Shown piece by piece: positions 10,616 to 21,257 of a stretch of 64,000 nucleotides of DNA (its first letter is position 1; each line of letters starts with the position of its first letter). The stretch lies in NCBI GenBank assembly GCA_034440635.1, contig JAOTON010000040.1:62001-126000 (forward strand), given 5' to 3'. Position numbers and translations under genes: made by a program. Below the pieces are notes generated by a model, which saw nothing but the letters and a program-made list of their open reading frames with translations, did not search any database and had not been told where the DNA came from. The DNA is from Lepas anatifera. Lineage: Eukaryota > Arthropoda > Thecostraca > Lepadidae.

Positions 10616-11036
10616 AGCTTACTGATTGGTCCTGAATACCCACTGCCCGCCGTCGCACCATACCGTACCATCATACCGTCGCCGTCGCAGTCTCAAAATC
10701 GGTTTCGGGTTCAGCTTTCTTTCTAGCAAACTGCACAGCTCATTTTTCGCATCCCCGTTATAACCAGAAATATCCAATCATGTAATGTTTGTAACTAATA
10801 ATGATATTCTCTGAAGACAAAGCCAAGCGTTTTCGGACAAACAAGTCATCGCCTTTAGGGACTTCAAAGGTGCTGTATCAATTTCGGCAGTATCACGTAT
10901 CGCGCAAAGACCAAATCAGTCAAGAAAACATGTTGAATAGTCCTAAAAACAACCGTCTTACATTCATATTAATGTTCGAGTTTAAAGTCTCAAAATGCAT
11001 GCCAAATTTCAAACCCGGAGGACCTTTGAAAAACTT
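10616..11036. other. Target DNA left of the giant hAT-like element
   Basis: Moderately AT-rich DNA without a recognised feature, ending in the 8-bp sequence CACTCAGT (11,037-11,044) that is duplicated on the far side of the giant element at 33,833. An open reading frame crosses from here into the repeat (10,801-11,235), but its second half is transposon end sequence, so it is not a credible gene. Confidence 0.3.
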
Positions 11037-11285
11037 CACTCAGTCAGGGACGGCGGATTCCAGGGTGCAAGTGGTGCAGTTGCACCACTCGATTTTTTTC
11101 AAGTGGTGCAAAAGTATCTTTTTGCACCCCTTGTTTTGCCTTTGTTCGGGGAGGCGCCCCTTCCCCCAGCCTCAGCCGGCGCCCCCGGCCGGTCAGAGAA
11201 AATCAAGCCTAATTACCGCCTACCTGAAGAGGTAGGATCCTCTGTGAAAGATCTACATTTTCATATATGAATGGTGCCCCCTTAC

Positions 11286-12470
11286 ATCATAGTCGCGCCC
11301 TGGGCAGCAAAATGCGCCCCCCTTGAGTAAAGGCGCCCCTCTGGCTAGCATAGGCGCCCTTGGATAGCGTAGGCACCTCCTGGAAGCCGAGGTGCCTCCT
11401 GAGAAGAGAAACGGCGCCCCTGGATATCACATGCGCCCCCTGGACAGCAAAAGGCGCCCTCCGCAGAGAATTGGCGCCCCCTGGATAACATAGGCGCCCT
11501 TGGGTATGTAAGGCGCCCCCTGGAGAGCAGAGGTGCCTCCTGGAGAGAAAAAGACACCCCCGGAGAACAACGGCGGCAGGGACGGCGGATTCCGCGGGAC
11601 AGGGTCTGCAGTTGCACACTATGAAAAAATGTTGCAAAAGTATCTTCTCGCACACCTGGTTTTGACCAGTCCGGAGAGGCGCCCCCCTCCCCCACGGATT
11701 TGGGTGGCACCCCGGATTTGGCCGGCGCCCCCGGCCGGTCAGAGAAAATCAGGCCTAATCACCACCTACCCAAAGAGGTAGGATCCTCTGTGAAAGACAT
11801 TTTCATACATGAATGGCGCACCTTGACATCAAAGCTGCGCCCTGGAAAGCAAAAGTTGCCCCCCTTGAGTAAAGGCGCCCCTCTGGATAGCATAAGCGCC
11901 CTTGAAAAGCGTGGGAGCCTCCTGGACAGCTGAGGCGCCTCGGAAGAAGAGAAACGGCGCCCCTAGATATCCCATGCGCCCCCTGGTTAGCACAGGCACC
12001 CCTGGACAGCAAAAGGCGCCCCTCCCACCGCAGAGAAAAGGCGCCCCTCTGGATAGCATAGGCGCCCTTGGAAACCAAAGGCGCCCCCTAGACAGCAAGA
12101 GGCACCCCTGGATAGAAAAAGGCGCCCCCAGTAGAGGAATAACGACGCCCCTGGATAGCATGGGCACCCTCTGGTTAGCACAGGCACCCCTGGACAGTAA
12201 AAGGCGCCCCCGCCCCCTGATTAAAGGATCTGGGCCTCTGGATAGCATAGGCGCCCCTGGATAGCGCACGCGCTTCCTGGACAGCAGAGGCGCCTCCGAA
12301 GAAGACAGAAGAACGGCGTCCCTGGATATCATATGCGCCCCCCGGTTAGCACAGGCACTCCTAGATAGCGAAAGGCGCCCCCTCCCTCCCCTCGCCGGAG
12401 AGAAAAGGCGCCCCCTCTGGAAAGAATACTCACCCATGGATATGAATGGCACCCCCTGGAGAACAAAGCA
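11286..12470. repeat. GGCGCC-unit minisatellite (block C of element I)
   Basis: The core GGCGCC recurs every ~20-35 bp, separated by short variable words such as CCTGGATAGCATAG, CCTGGACAGCAAAA and CCTGGTTAGCACA. The unit order is not a simple tandem: it runs as a longer higher-order pattern that recurs, inverted, at 50,680-52,635. Between 11,577 and 11,790 a second internal copy of the element terminus (CAGGGACGGCGGATTCC) and of the GGTAGGATCCTCTGTGAAAG segment interrupts the array. All frames stay open over long distances because of composition, which produces spurious ORFs. No protein-coding role is supported. Confidence 0.8.
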
Positions 12471-12749
12471 GAGCATTTTTTATGGAACACTCAGTGGGGG
12501 GGGAGATTTTCTTGTGCTGGTCATTATAGTGTCTTCGGGGGATCAAACCCCCATTTGGAGGTGGCGTTAATACAATTTAGAATGGCTAGTGTTAAATAAA
12601 TGTCTCCCAATTTTTGTTATTCCATGTTCTAAAGATTAGAGATGCTGGCCAGGACTACGAGTTTTTTTCGACGGGAAAAGGCCAAACCGGGTTTGGAAAA
12701 GGCCAAATGGGTCAAATTTTATTTGCGCTAATTCTTTTTCTAATTTTGT

Positions 12750-12938
12750 CCAGGTTCTTCCCAGTACGGCTGTTGGAGTCTGAGTCTCACTAAAGTCCTC
12801 AGGAGATTTGTCACGGAGACCCCGACCCTACCACCCGGACGAGCAACGCCCACAATGAAGGGTTGATTTAGAAGCCAAAGCATGCTTCTCAGCAGCGGGC
12901 CGGAGCCCGACGCTCTACCAACAGAGCTACCGGGGCGC
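12750..12938 (-). mobile_element. Internally deleted SINE, left palindrome arm
   Basis: On the minus strand it reads GCGCCCCGGTAGCTCTGTTGG (A box), runs to CAGCAGCATGCTTTGG-like sequence and jumps directly to CTTCTAAATCAACCCTTCATT. It thus lacks the ~125-bp middle, including the B-box region, that is present in the copies at 10,065 and 50,045. The mirror copy at 17,536-17,726 has the same deletion. Confidence 0.65.
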
Positions 12939-13721
12939 CAAATGGCCAAATAAATACCACAAAAGTCATATTTGAGGCTAAAACGATCCCTACCGGTTGT
13001 CATAAACCCACAGAAAAAGAACAGCACTCTTGTATCACTGCAGTGAACAGTGCCCAGTATCAGGGGCGTAGGAACGGTTTGAAAAGTGGGGGGGGCCAAC
13101 CTTAGAGGGGGCCCACCTCAAGGGGGGCCCCAGTCCATGGGGACCCATAATTATAAAAAAATTAGTTAGCTCGTTTGGTGTCAATAAGGCACGCATGCAC
13201 ACTAGGGTGCCAACGTATGGAAAATTGAGGAATTAAATTTTGCCCTATGATTTTGATTGGTACCTATTATGATCTAATAAATCATAGTAAAACGCAAAAA
13301 ACATTTTTTGGGTTTTTTTACCTAGACCCTGTTCAAATACGAAATACATTTTTAAGCTCTTTTGGAGGATTTCAATCATGTTTTACCACGAGTGCGTTTC
13401 TTATATTTACAGATGTTTAGGCTCTTTTATCACATTTACAAAATTAAAAACTGTTTAGAAAACTACAGACAATGCTTTGATACCAAACAGCCTCACTTCT
13501 CTATGCCTAATCAACATTTTGCTTATTTAATGACAAAAATGGGTACATTTATTTAGGCTGTTACGGATCCCTTCTTTCCATCATTAGAGATTGATTTAGG
13601 TAAAGGCTGATCACAATAAATACGTCTAGCTATATTTCGATGCCTAAAATGCAGAGCTCCAGCATGACAGCAAGTGCAATGTAGGTACTTGATGGCCAGC
13701 TTTGTGATGCTGTGGAGGTGT

Positions 13722-13893
13722 GGGCGTGGTGATATAGTGGTTAGCAACCTTGCTTTCCACGCGACCAACCCGGGTTTAAGGCACGGCAGATTCTTTGTGC
13801 AAGGAGCAATTTGACTCCCAAGAAAACCCTCCCAACAGGGAAAGAGTTGGCGACGCCATACAACCCTGGCATCGAAGGACGTCACGCCTTTCA
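13722..13893 (+). mobile_element. tRNA-derived SINE, left palindrome arm
   Basis: GGGCGTGGTGATATAGTGG begins a tRNA-like head, with a B-box-like CCGGGTTTAAGGCACG at ~13,770. The body CCAACAGGGAAAGAGTTGG and CGACGCCATACAACCCTGG is shared with the SINEs at 3833 and 4711, but the 3' tail is lost after about CATCGAAGGACGTC. The exact mirror copy is on the minus strand at 16,578-16,749. Confidence 0.65.
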
Positions 13894-13984
13894 ATGGCTT
13901 AGGGACGACTGTTGCCCGGCATTTGATGCGGGGTCCGTATCCGATTCATGCTTGCTGATATTTGCATAGACGTTGCGGGGGCCT

Positions 13985-14600
13985 ACCTCAAAGGGGCAGT
14001 ATCCCCTGACCCCCGGTTCCTATGCCTATGCCGCCCAGGGGCCGCCAAATTATCTCGGAGGACCCCAAGGTCCAGACCATGGCTCAGGAACCCAGATCAG
14101 TCAGCTCAAGGGCCCAGTCCAGTGCATTAGCCTCGGGACCAGCTTATCAAGGGACCGTACGTAAGCACAGAACCCCTAGAAGCTCATCACAGTGGAGCTC
14201 CAGATTCGCACAGGGTGCCAGATTAGCTTAGGGGCCCGGTTCAGCTCGGGGTCCCCAGGTCGACTTATGTAGGGTTTCAAAACAGCTCAAGGGGCTTGTT
14301 CAAGCTCACGGATCCCATCTTAGCTCAATGACGCTAGAACAGTTCAGGGGCCCCAGACCAGCTCAGGGCTCTTGGTCAGCACAGGCCAGCTCAGCTCAGG
14401 GGCCCAGATCGGCTGATATAGGGTCCCCTCTCATACCAGCTCAGGGGCTCCATTCAAGCTCACGGCCCCCAGCTTAGCCCAGGGACTTTAGAAGAGTTCA
14501 GGGCCCCCATACCAGATCAGGGGCCCCAGTTAAGCACAGGGGTACCCAGATGAGCTCAGGGCCCCAGCTAGGCTTAGGGTGTCCCAGGGTGTCTGATTAG
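13985..14600. repeat. GGGGCCC-AGCTCAG degenerate array, left arm
   Basis: Units of ~22-30 bp are built around CAGCTCAGGGGCCC, with variable words between. The array is mirrored at 15,870-16,490, and a third, independent copy in the palindrome orientation occupies ~28,600-29,180. It is compositionally open in several frames (for example the 69-codon frame at 14,022), but the frames encode only repeat-derived low-complexity peptides. Confidence 0.7.
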
Positions 14601-14612
14601 AGTCTCAGAACA

Positions 14613-15857
14613 CAGTGGCGTAGCCAGGATTCGGCCAAGGAGGGGTCCGACTACCGTCGGGGGCCCCAGACCGGGGTCCTCTTAGTAACCGGGGCCCATC
14701 TCCTATATCTTTTCTATAGTATTTTAACATTCACACGAAGGAAATTTTGTTGTGCCTTTTTAAGCATTTATTCTTATTTTGTTTATAGCTTGATTTTTTC
14801 GATCCGACCAAATGTTGGTAAACTAAGGTTACCAAATATTAAGGATGGCCCATACCTTATATGGTAGCGTGGCTATAATAACAGCTTTGTGCCATATTTC
14901 GGGAAGTTCAATGTTGATGCGCGCAGGATGTTACACCCGAGTCTACCTCAATTCACTCTGGTTATCAGACATGAAGTTATTGAAGGTCAGTCGTTTTGAG
15001 TACGTAGAAATTATCTTCTACGGGAAATGATTAGCAATTATTTCCCGGTGTCGAATCCATGAACTCTTCAATCAGGAAATTTCAAAAGAAACGGAAAAAA
15101 ACTAAAAAAATACAAAGGACATGTAGTGTGTCCCGAACGTTACATAACCTCAATTCCGTGGATAGATCCTGTTGAGATCCAGGTACTTTCTTACCCTTGC
15201 TATCTTGTAAACGAGCAAATTACCAAGACAAAAGGCGCCTGAGATATCTATCGCCTTGGATCTCTCTGTCAAGGGTAAGAAAGTAACTGGATCTCAACAG
15301 GATCTATCGACGGAATTGAGGTTATGTAACGTTCGGGACACACTACATGTCCTTTGTATTTTTTTAGTTTTTTTCCGTTTCTTTTGAAATTTCCTGATTG
15401 AAGAGTTCATGGATTCGACACCGGGAAATAATTGCTAATCATTTCCCGTAGAATATAATTTCTACGTACTCAAAACGACTGACCTTCAATAACTTCATGT
15501 CTGATTACCAGAGTGAATTGAGGTAGACTCGGGTGTAACATCATGCGCGCATCAACATTGAACTTCCCGAAATATGGCACAAAGCTGTTATTATAGCCAC
15601 GCTACCATATAAGGTATGGGCCATCCTTAATATTTGGTAACCTTAGTTTACCAACATTTGGTCGGATCGAAAAAATCAAGCTATAAACAAAATAAGAATA
15701 AATGCTTAAAAAGGCACAACAAAATTTCCTTCGTGTGAATGTTAGAATACTATACAAAAGATATAGGAGATGGGCCCCGGTTACTAAGAGGACCCCCGGT
15801 CTGGGGCCCCTGACGGTAGTCGGACCCCTCCTTGGCCGAATCCTGGCTACGCCACTG
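14613..15857. mobile_element. Element with CAGTGGCGTAGCCAGG termini at the palindrome centre
   Basis: Inward-facing CAGTGGCGTAGCCAGGATTCGG marks both ends, and the element straddles the palindrome centre at ~15,235. Because flanks and interior are mirror images, no direct target duplication can be read. The AT-rich interior has no transposase. A longer relative with the same first 16 bases (29,182-31,421) also sits at the centre of the second inverted structure. Confidence 0.55.
15199..15270. other. Unpaired centre of the palindrome
   Basis: About 72 bp between the two arms that do not match each other in inverse orientation (TTGTAAACGAGCAAATTACC and CGCCTTGGATCTCTCTG fall here). This single-copy spacer is the expected loop if the structure extrudes or if its transcript folds as a long hairpin. 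Confidence 0.7.
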
Positions 15858-16577
15858 TGTTCTGAGACTCTATATCAGACACCCTGGGACACCCTAAGCC
15901 TAGCTGGGGCCCTGAGCTCATCTGGGTACCCCTGTGCTTAACTGGGGCCCCTGATCTGGTATGGGGGCCCTGAACTCTTCTAAAGTCCCTGGGCTAAGCT
16001 GGGGGCCGTGAGCTTGAATGGAGCCCCTGAGCTGGTATGAGAGGGGACCCTATATCAGCCGATCTGGGCCCCTGAGCTGAGCTGGCCTGTGCTGACCAAG
16101 AGCCCTGAGCTGGTCTGGGGCCCCTGAACTGTTCTAGCGTCATTGAGCTAAGCTGGGATCCGTGAGCTTGAACAAGCCCCTTGAGCTGTTTTGAAACCCT
16201 ACATAAGTCGACCTGGGGACCCCCGAGCTGAACCGGGCCCCTAAGCTAATCTGGCACCCTGTGCGAATCTGGAGCTCCACTGTGATGAGCTTCTAGGGGT
16301 TCTGTGCTTACGTACGGTCTCTTGATAAGCTGGTCCCGAGGCTAATGCACTGGACTGGGCCCTTGAGCTGACTGATCTGGGTTCCTGAGCCATGGTCTGG
16401 ACCTTGGGGTCCTCCGAGATAATTTGGCGGCCCCTGGGCGGCATAGGCATAGGAACCGGGGGTCAGGGGATACTGCCCCCTTTTGAGGTAGGCCCCCGCA
16501 ACGTCTATGCAAATATCAGCAAGCATGAATCGGATACGGACCCCGCATCAAATGCCGGACAACAGTCGTCCCTAAGC

Positions 16578-16749
16578 CATTGAAAGGCGTGACGTCCTTC
16601 GATGCCAGGGGTTGTATGGCGTCGCCAACTCTTTCCCTGTTGGGAGGGGTTTCTTGGGAGTCAAATTGCTCCTTGCACAAGGAATCTGCCGTGCCTTAAA
16701 CCCGGGTTGGTCGCGTGGAAAGCAAGGTTGCTAACCACTATATCACCAC
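16578..16749 (-). mobile_element. tRNA-derived SINE, right palindrome arm
   Basis: Mirror copy of the SINE at 13,722-13,893, with a few base differences (CTCCCAACAGGG region GGGTTTCTTGG versus its mate). It carries the same head, body and truncated tail. Confidence 0.65.
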
Positions 16750-17535
16750 GCCCACACCTCCACAGCATCACAAAGCTGGCCATCAAGTACCTACATTGCA
16801 CTTGCAGTCATGCTGGAGCTCTGCATTTTAGGCATCGAAATATAGCTAGACGTATTTATTGTGATCAGCCTTTACCTAAATCAATCTCTAATGATGGAAA
16901 GAAGGGATCCGTAACAGCCTAAATAAATGTACCCATTTTTGTCATTAAATAAGCAAAATGTTGATTAGGCATAGAGAAGTGAGGCTGTTTGGTATCAAAG
17001 CATTGTCTGTAGTTTTCTAAACAGTTTTTAATTTTGTAAATGTGATAAAAGGGCCTAAACATCTGTAAATATAAGAAACGCACTCGTGGTAAAACATGAT
17101 TGAAATCCTCCAAAAGAGCTTAAAAATGTATTTCGTATTTGAACAGGGTCTAGGTAAAAAAACCCAAAAAATGTTTTTTGCGTTTTACAATGATTTATTA
17201 GATCATAATAGGTACCAATCAAAATCATAGGGCAAAATTTAATTCCTCAATTTTCCATACGTTGGCACCCTAGTGTGCATGCGTGCCTTATTGACACCAA
17301 ACGAGCTAACTAATTTTTTTTATAATTATGGGTCCCCATGGACTGGGGCCCCCCTTGAGGTGGGCCCCCTCTAAGGTTGGCCCCCCACTTTTCAAACCGT
17401 TCCTACGCCCCTGATACTGGGCACTGTTCACTGCAGTGATACAAGAGTGCTGTTCTTTTTCTGTGGGTTTATGACAACCGGTAGGGATCGTTTTAGCCTC
17501 AAATATGACTTTTGTGGTATTTATTTGGCCATTTG

Positions 17536-17726
17536 GCGCCCCGGTAGCTCAGTTGGTAGAGCGTCGGGCTCCGGCCCGCTGCTGAGAAGCATGCTTTGGC
17601 TTCTAAATCAACCCTTCATTGTGGGCGTTGCTCGTTCGGGTGGTAGGGTCGGGGTCTCCGTGACAAGTCTCCTGAGGACTTTAGTGAGACTCAGACTCCA
17701 ACAGCCGTACTGGGAAGAACCTGGAC
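17536..17726 (+). mobile_element. Internally deleted SINE, right palindrome arm
   Basis: Plus-strand GCGCCCCGGTAGCTCAGTTGG head with an intact A box, directly joined to CTTCTAAATCAACCCTTCATT. It is the mirror of 12,750-12,938. The comparable locus in giant element II (50,045-50,395) retains the missing middle. Confidence 0.65.
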
Positions 17727-18242
17727 GAAATTAGAAAAAAGAATTAGCGCAAATAAAATTTGACCCATTTGGCCTTTTCCAAACCCGGTTTGGCCTTTTC
17801 CCGTCGAAAAAACTCGTAGTCCTGGCCAGCATCTCTAATCTTTAGAACATGGAATAACAAAAATTGGGAGACATTTATTTAACACTAGCCATTCTAAATT
17901 GTATTAACGCCACCTCCAAATGGGGGTTTGATCCCCCGAAGACACTATAATGACCAGCACAAGAAAATCTCCCCCCCCACTGAGTGTTCCATAAAAAATG
18001 CTCTGCTTTGTTCTCCAGGGGGTGCCATTCATATCCATGGGTGATTATTCTTTCCAGAGGGGGCGCCTTTTCTCTCCGGCGAGGGGAGGGAGGGGGGCGC
18101 CTTTGCTATCTAGGAGTGCCTGTGCTAACCGGGGGCGCATATGATATCCAGGGACGCCGTTCTTCTGTCTTCTTCGGAGGCGCCTCTGCTGTCCAGGAAG
18201 CGCGTGCGTTTGGACCACGTGTCTAAGCTGATGGCGAGGAAG

Positions 18243-18504
18243 TTTTTTGTTCTTTACATATTTATTTGCTTCACATAATAATGCTCAACACCAGACTACC
18301 GCCTCCATCACAAACTCCATCATCACGTCCGCAACACTTCCATCACGACCTCCATTCCTACCTCCATCATCACCTCCATTACCACATCCTTCACCACCTC
18401 CATAGTCATTTCCATAATCACATTCATGATCACGTCCATCATAACGCCCATCATCACCTCCATCATCACTTCATTTACTGCGTCACCTTTGAATTAATCC
18501 TAGA
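18243..18504 (-). mobile_element. 262-bp retroposed insert with 12-bp target duplication
   Basis: ATGGCGAGGAAG occurs at 18,231-18,242 and again at 18,505-18,516. The homologous site in the second copy of this block (near 45,583) has the word once (ATGGTGAGGAAG). The insert starts with TTTTTT on the plus strand, i.e. a short poly-A tail on a minus-strand molecule, as expected for target-primed reverse transcription. The body is a degenerate CATCACCTC-type 9-bp repeat (18,310-18,470). It is not coding in a credible way. Confidence 0.75.
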
Positions 18505-18516
18505 ATGGCGAGGAAG

Positions 18517-20103
18517 TTAGCGATTTTTACCGATTTGCTGTCGTATCTACCGACATTGAAGCCATTTTATTTCTATAATGCGTCATCACCTTGGCGGGCC
18601 ATGCTGAAGATGACCGGATCTTCTGTGTGCACGAGTGGTCCAGTAGGAAGACACAGGCAGTTTGGAGGGCTACCATCTCAGCCTGAAAACTCAAGGAGAA
18701 CGAGCCTACTGGTTGCCTGAGCTCATGCTGGGCTTCGTCTGGTGACTCGATGAAGACCCAGCTCCCCCGCTCATGATCCCTCCGTGCACTGACCCGTCGG
18801 TCCACACCCATGTGGCACATCGAGTCAGGGAAGCAAGGTTGAGGAGAGCTACTCCCTTCTTCCGGACAGGTGGCGCTCCCGATGTCAGTGGGCCCACGTC
18901 TAGTTGAAATGTGACTCACTCTCCTGCTACCCACGGTGGAAGACGTCGAGGAAGGAGAGACTCGATGGGGAGGGAGATGCGTGCTTGATCTCACATCTCT
19001 CTGTCCACCTGCCGCCAATTGGTCACCGAGGAGAGTCAAGAGGGCGCTGTCGCCTCCGCACGTCTTCACAGAGGGTCTTCAGGCGGCAGCACATGGACTT
19101 TCACCAGCATTCGGGTCGCGAGTACCCTCCTTCTGGCCGCTACGGGGGGAGTCTTACCTCGGCTGGGGATGGGGCGGGTACATCCTGTGATGATACGCGC
19201 CGACGCTCTCATTTTGCGTTCCAACAACTTGACATGAAATGGCGGTGTGGCGTGGAGCCACGCTGCGGCCGCTTGCTCCATCGCTCCTCTCACGTAGCCA
19301 GTAGCGATGGTTCGGAGGTGCTGTTCGTGCAACCCCCAGTTGCAGCCGGACAGTTGACGTAGGTAGGAGATGCGGAGGTAGACCTTCTTCCACAGTCTCT
19401 TACAGCGTGGACCGAAGTTGAGGAGCCGATCGATGGTGACGCCAAGTAGCCGTAGGGTGTCTCCGGCAGTGACAGACTTCCCGTCGACCTGAAAACTGAA
19501 AGGATCGGCGTATCTGGCCCACCGGGACATCACCAGTCATTGGATCTTGGCTCCTGATACTACAATTTTGTTCTGTCAGGCCCACTTCACGAGGGTGCCA
19601 GCAGCAGCTTGCGCCCGGTCCTTGGCGACTTGGATGTTGTTGCCCGTGCAGAGAGCCGCCGTATCATCGGCGTACATGTAGGGGGAGCATCCGGGAACCG
19701 CGCAGAGTGCGTCTACCAGCCGAGCCGCCCATAACAAAAATAAAATTGGCGATAAGACACTTCCTTACGGCAGGCCAGTTCGGAAAATGCGCTCACTGGA
19801 AAGCACGCCATTTAGTTCCACCTTGACTCTTCGGTCCCGGAGCCACTGCCAAATCCAGGCCATCGTGCAATTTGGCAGCCCCATCTCCAGTAGGCGAACG
19901 CGTAGCAGGTGGTGGTCCACTACGTCGTACGCGTGCGCGAAATCAAACGCGACGAGGATGTATTTCCATGCGGTCTGTCTATCGGGAGGACGGCTGTGTC
20001 TCGATTTAGGCATGCGCAGTGCACGCTCACTTCTTCTCTTAAATGATGCATCCTGAACTTGACCTGAAGACGATGGAATGTACAAGGGGATAGTCAGTGA
20101 CAA
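18517..20103 (-). pseudogene. Non-LTR retroelement remnant with RT and RNase H (copy 1)
   Basis: Minus-strand frames together give an RT palm: motif A FDFAHAYDVVDHHLL (~19,950), motif B GLP-stop-GSVLSP (~19,762, the expected Q codon is TAA) and catalytic MYADDTAAL (~19,665). The thumb follows with LLGVTIDRLLNFG, and then a C-terminal RNase H with WTDGSV and FQAEMVALQTA (~18,680-18,800). RT followed by RNase H in a non-LTR element indicates the I/Ingi/LOA-type group. The 5' half (endonuclease and N-terminal RT) is missing. Stops and frameshifts make it dead. A second copy with the same motif-B stop lies at 45,509-48,423. Confidence 0.75.
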
Positions 20104-21257
20104 AATATACTTGTTTTATCAATCTGAATGGTCTTTTCACTTCGATCTGAACACTGCACATCATCATTAAACGCGCAAATCACAGTCAATAAACGAAAAA
20201 AAGTTATAGATTTATCAAGATAGTACTTGGACACGTTGAAACTGTTTTCTTTTTATTTTAGTGGGTCCCATTTATCACAAATCACACATGCCTATTCCTG
20301 CCATGATCTTTTTCAACATTCAATTACATGGCTACCAAAATTGTCTTAACACCTCTCGAAATTTCACGGACAAGAGCAATTCTCCTGCAATTATTTTCAA
20401 TGTCCTCTCACCATTATCTTACGAATGGTGGCCACGTGGAAAGGCAAAATGATGCTTATCATATTTGATATTAAAATAAACTTAACCCCTCATCACAAAT
20501 AGAAAAATCTTCAGATATGTACCTTTATGTTCAGCTGTTGTATGTTCCCAAGTGTCTTGCATTTCTCCATGGCCTAGTGGCAGTTACAGTTTTTTTAAGA
20601 GGTGCCGAAAAAAGAATGGACTGAACTGTTTCGCAATTCATCGTTTCAAATATCACGCCAAATAGGCATCTTGCTTGCCTGGTACAAACTGTTATGGCTG
20701 GGGGAGGGAGGGACAGAACGCTGTTAAAAATATGATCCACAAAAATGACGGCAACCGAAAACCGAATACCATAGGCGCCCTTTGGGTGAAACGTTGATGG
20801 TGAAGTGCTCGCTCTGAGACTCTGCTTTCTCCCCACTTACCAAAATTCTAGATCCGCCCGTACGCGGATCCAGGGGGCAAAGGGGAGGGGCAGATGCAGC
20901 CTCCCCGATCGATCCTCGGCGCCCCCTGAAATGGTCACGGCGCACCCTGAAAGGTCGATGGCACTCGCCTGAAATGGTGCTTCCCACCCTCCCCCAGGAT
21001 GCGAAAATCGGTGCTCACCGATAGGATTTTACGCCCACCTGATAGGTTTTTTTCCGGTCAAAAGTGGCGCTCCCTGCATGGCGCCCCAGGGGAAGGTGCC
21101 CCCCTCCGATTGGCAATCCTGGATCTTCCTATGGATCCGTCACTGTTCAAGAGCAAACAATTCACAGGGAAAGCAGGAAAATATCAAATGTTAGCAGGGA
21201 TTGGTGCGGCCAAGGTAATTGATGATGCTAACAATTTTTTTGTTATGTGGATAAAAT
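20104..21257. other. Block B of the giant element, no gene
   Basis: This stretch is a direct repeat of 48,424-49,810. It contains no recognised gene. It includes a short inverted motif TCCGCCCGTACGCGGATC (20,855-20,872) and a run of GGCGCC-type units (20,890-21,110) resembling the minisatellite of block C. It ends at AAAT (21,254-21,257), the target site of the Ty3 element. Confidence 0.5.

Larger units (their letters stand above)
13061..17413. mobile_element. Insert with CAGGGGCGTAGGAAC termini, made symmetric by the palindrome
   Basis: Both outer boundaries read CAGGGGCGTAGGAAC inward. The right boundary is followed outside by ATACTGGG (17,414-17,421). The same eight bases precede a matching terminus CATAGGCGTAGGAACC at 28,436. 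This identifies an hAT-like element with 8-bp duplication ATACTGGG that was originally inserted between the sequences now found ending at 28,435 and starting at 17,414. The second giant element has these two flanks directly joined near 49,925. The interior holds a SINE, GGGGCCC/AGCTCAG arrays and a nested CAGTGGCGTAGCCAGG element. No transposase is visible. Confidence 0.6.
12265..18208. repeat. 5.9 kb near-perfect palindrome
   Basis: Arms 12,265-15,198 and 15,271-18,208 are inverted copies around a ~72-bp unpaired centre. Paired coordinates sum to about 30,470 throughout. Every stretch I compared matched with only scattered substitutions and short indels (for example ATCATAGTAAAACG against ATCATTGTAAAACG). 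Each arm contains, from outside in, the end of the GGCGCC array, a truncated SINE, the terminus CAGGGGCGTAGGAAC (13,061/17,413), a second SINE (13,722/16,749), a GGGGCCC...AGCTCAG array and a CAGTGGCGTAGCCAGG terminus (14,613/15,857). It is one inverted duplication, not a simple transposon with inverted repeats, because the symmetry crosses several element boundaries. Confidence 0.85.

Noticed and set aside
11286..12470. Overlapping long ORFs of up to 215 codons (SRGACANQGA...-type peptides)
   Set aside because: They occur in several frames on both strands of the GGCGCC array and track its units. They are compositional artefacts with no start context or domain.
12740..13099. 119-codon minus-strand ORF
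   Set aside because: It runs through a truncated SINE and a transposon end in the palindrome, and a mirror ORF appears in the other arm.
18266..18520. His-rich ORF (HHDLHSYLHHHLHYH)
   Set aside because: It is the CATCACCTC repeat of a 262-bp retroposed insert, absent from the paralogous site.
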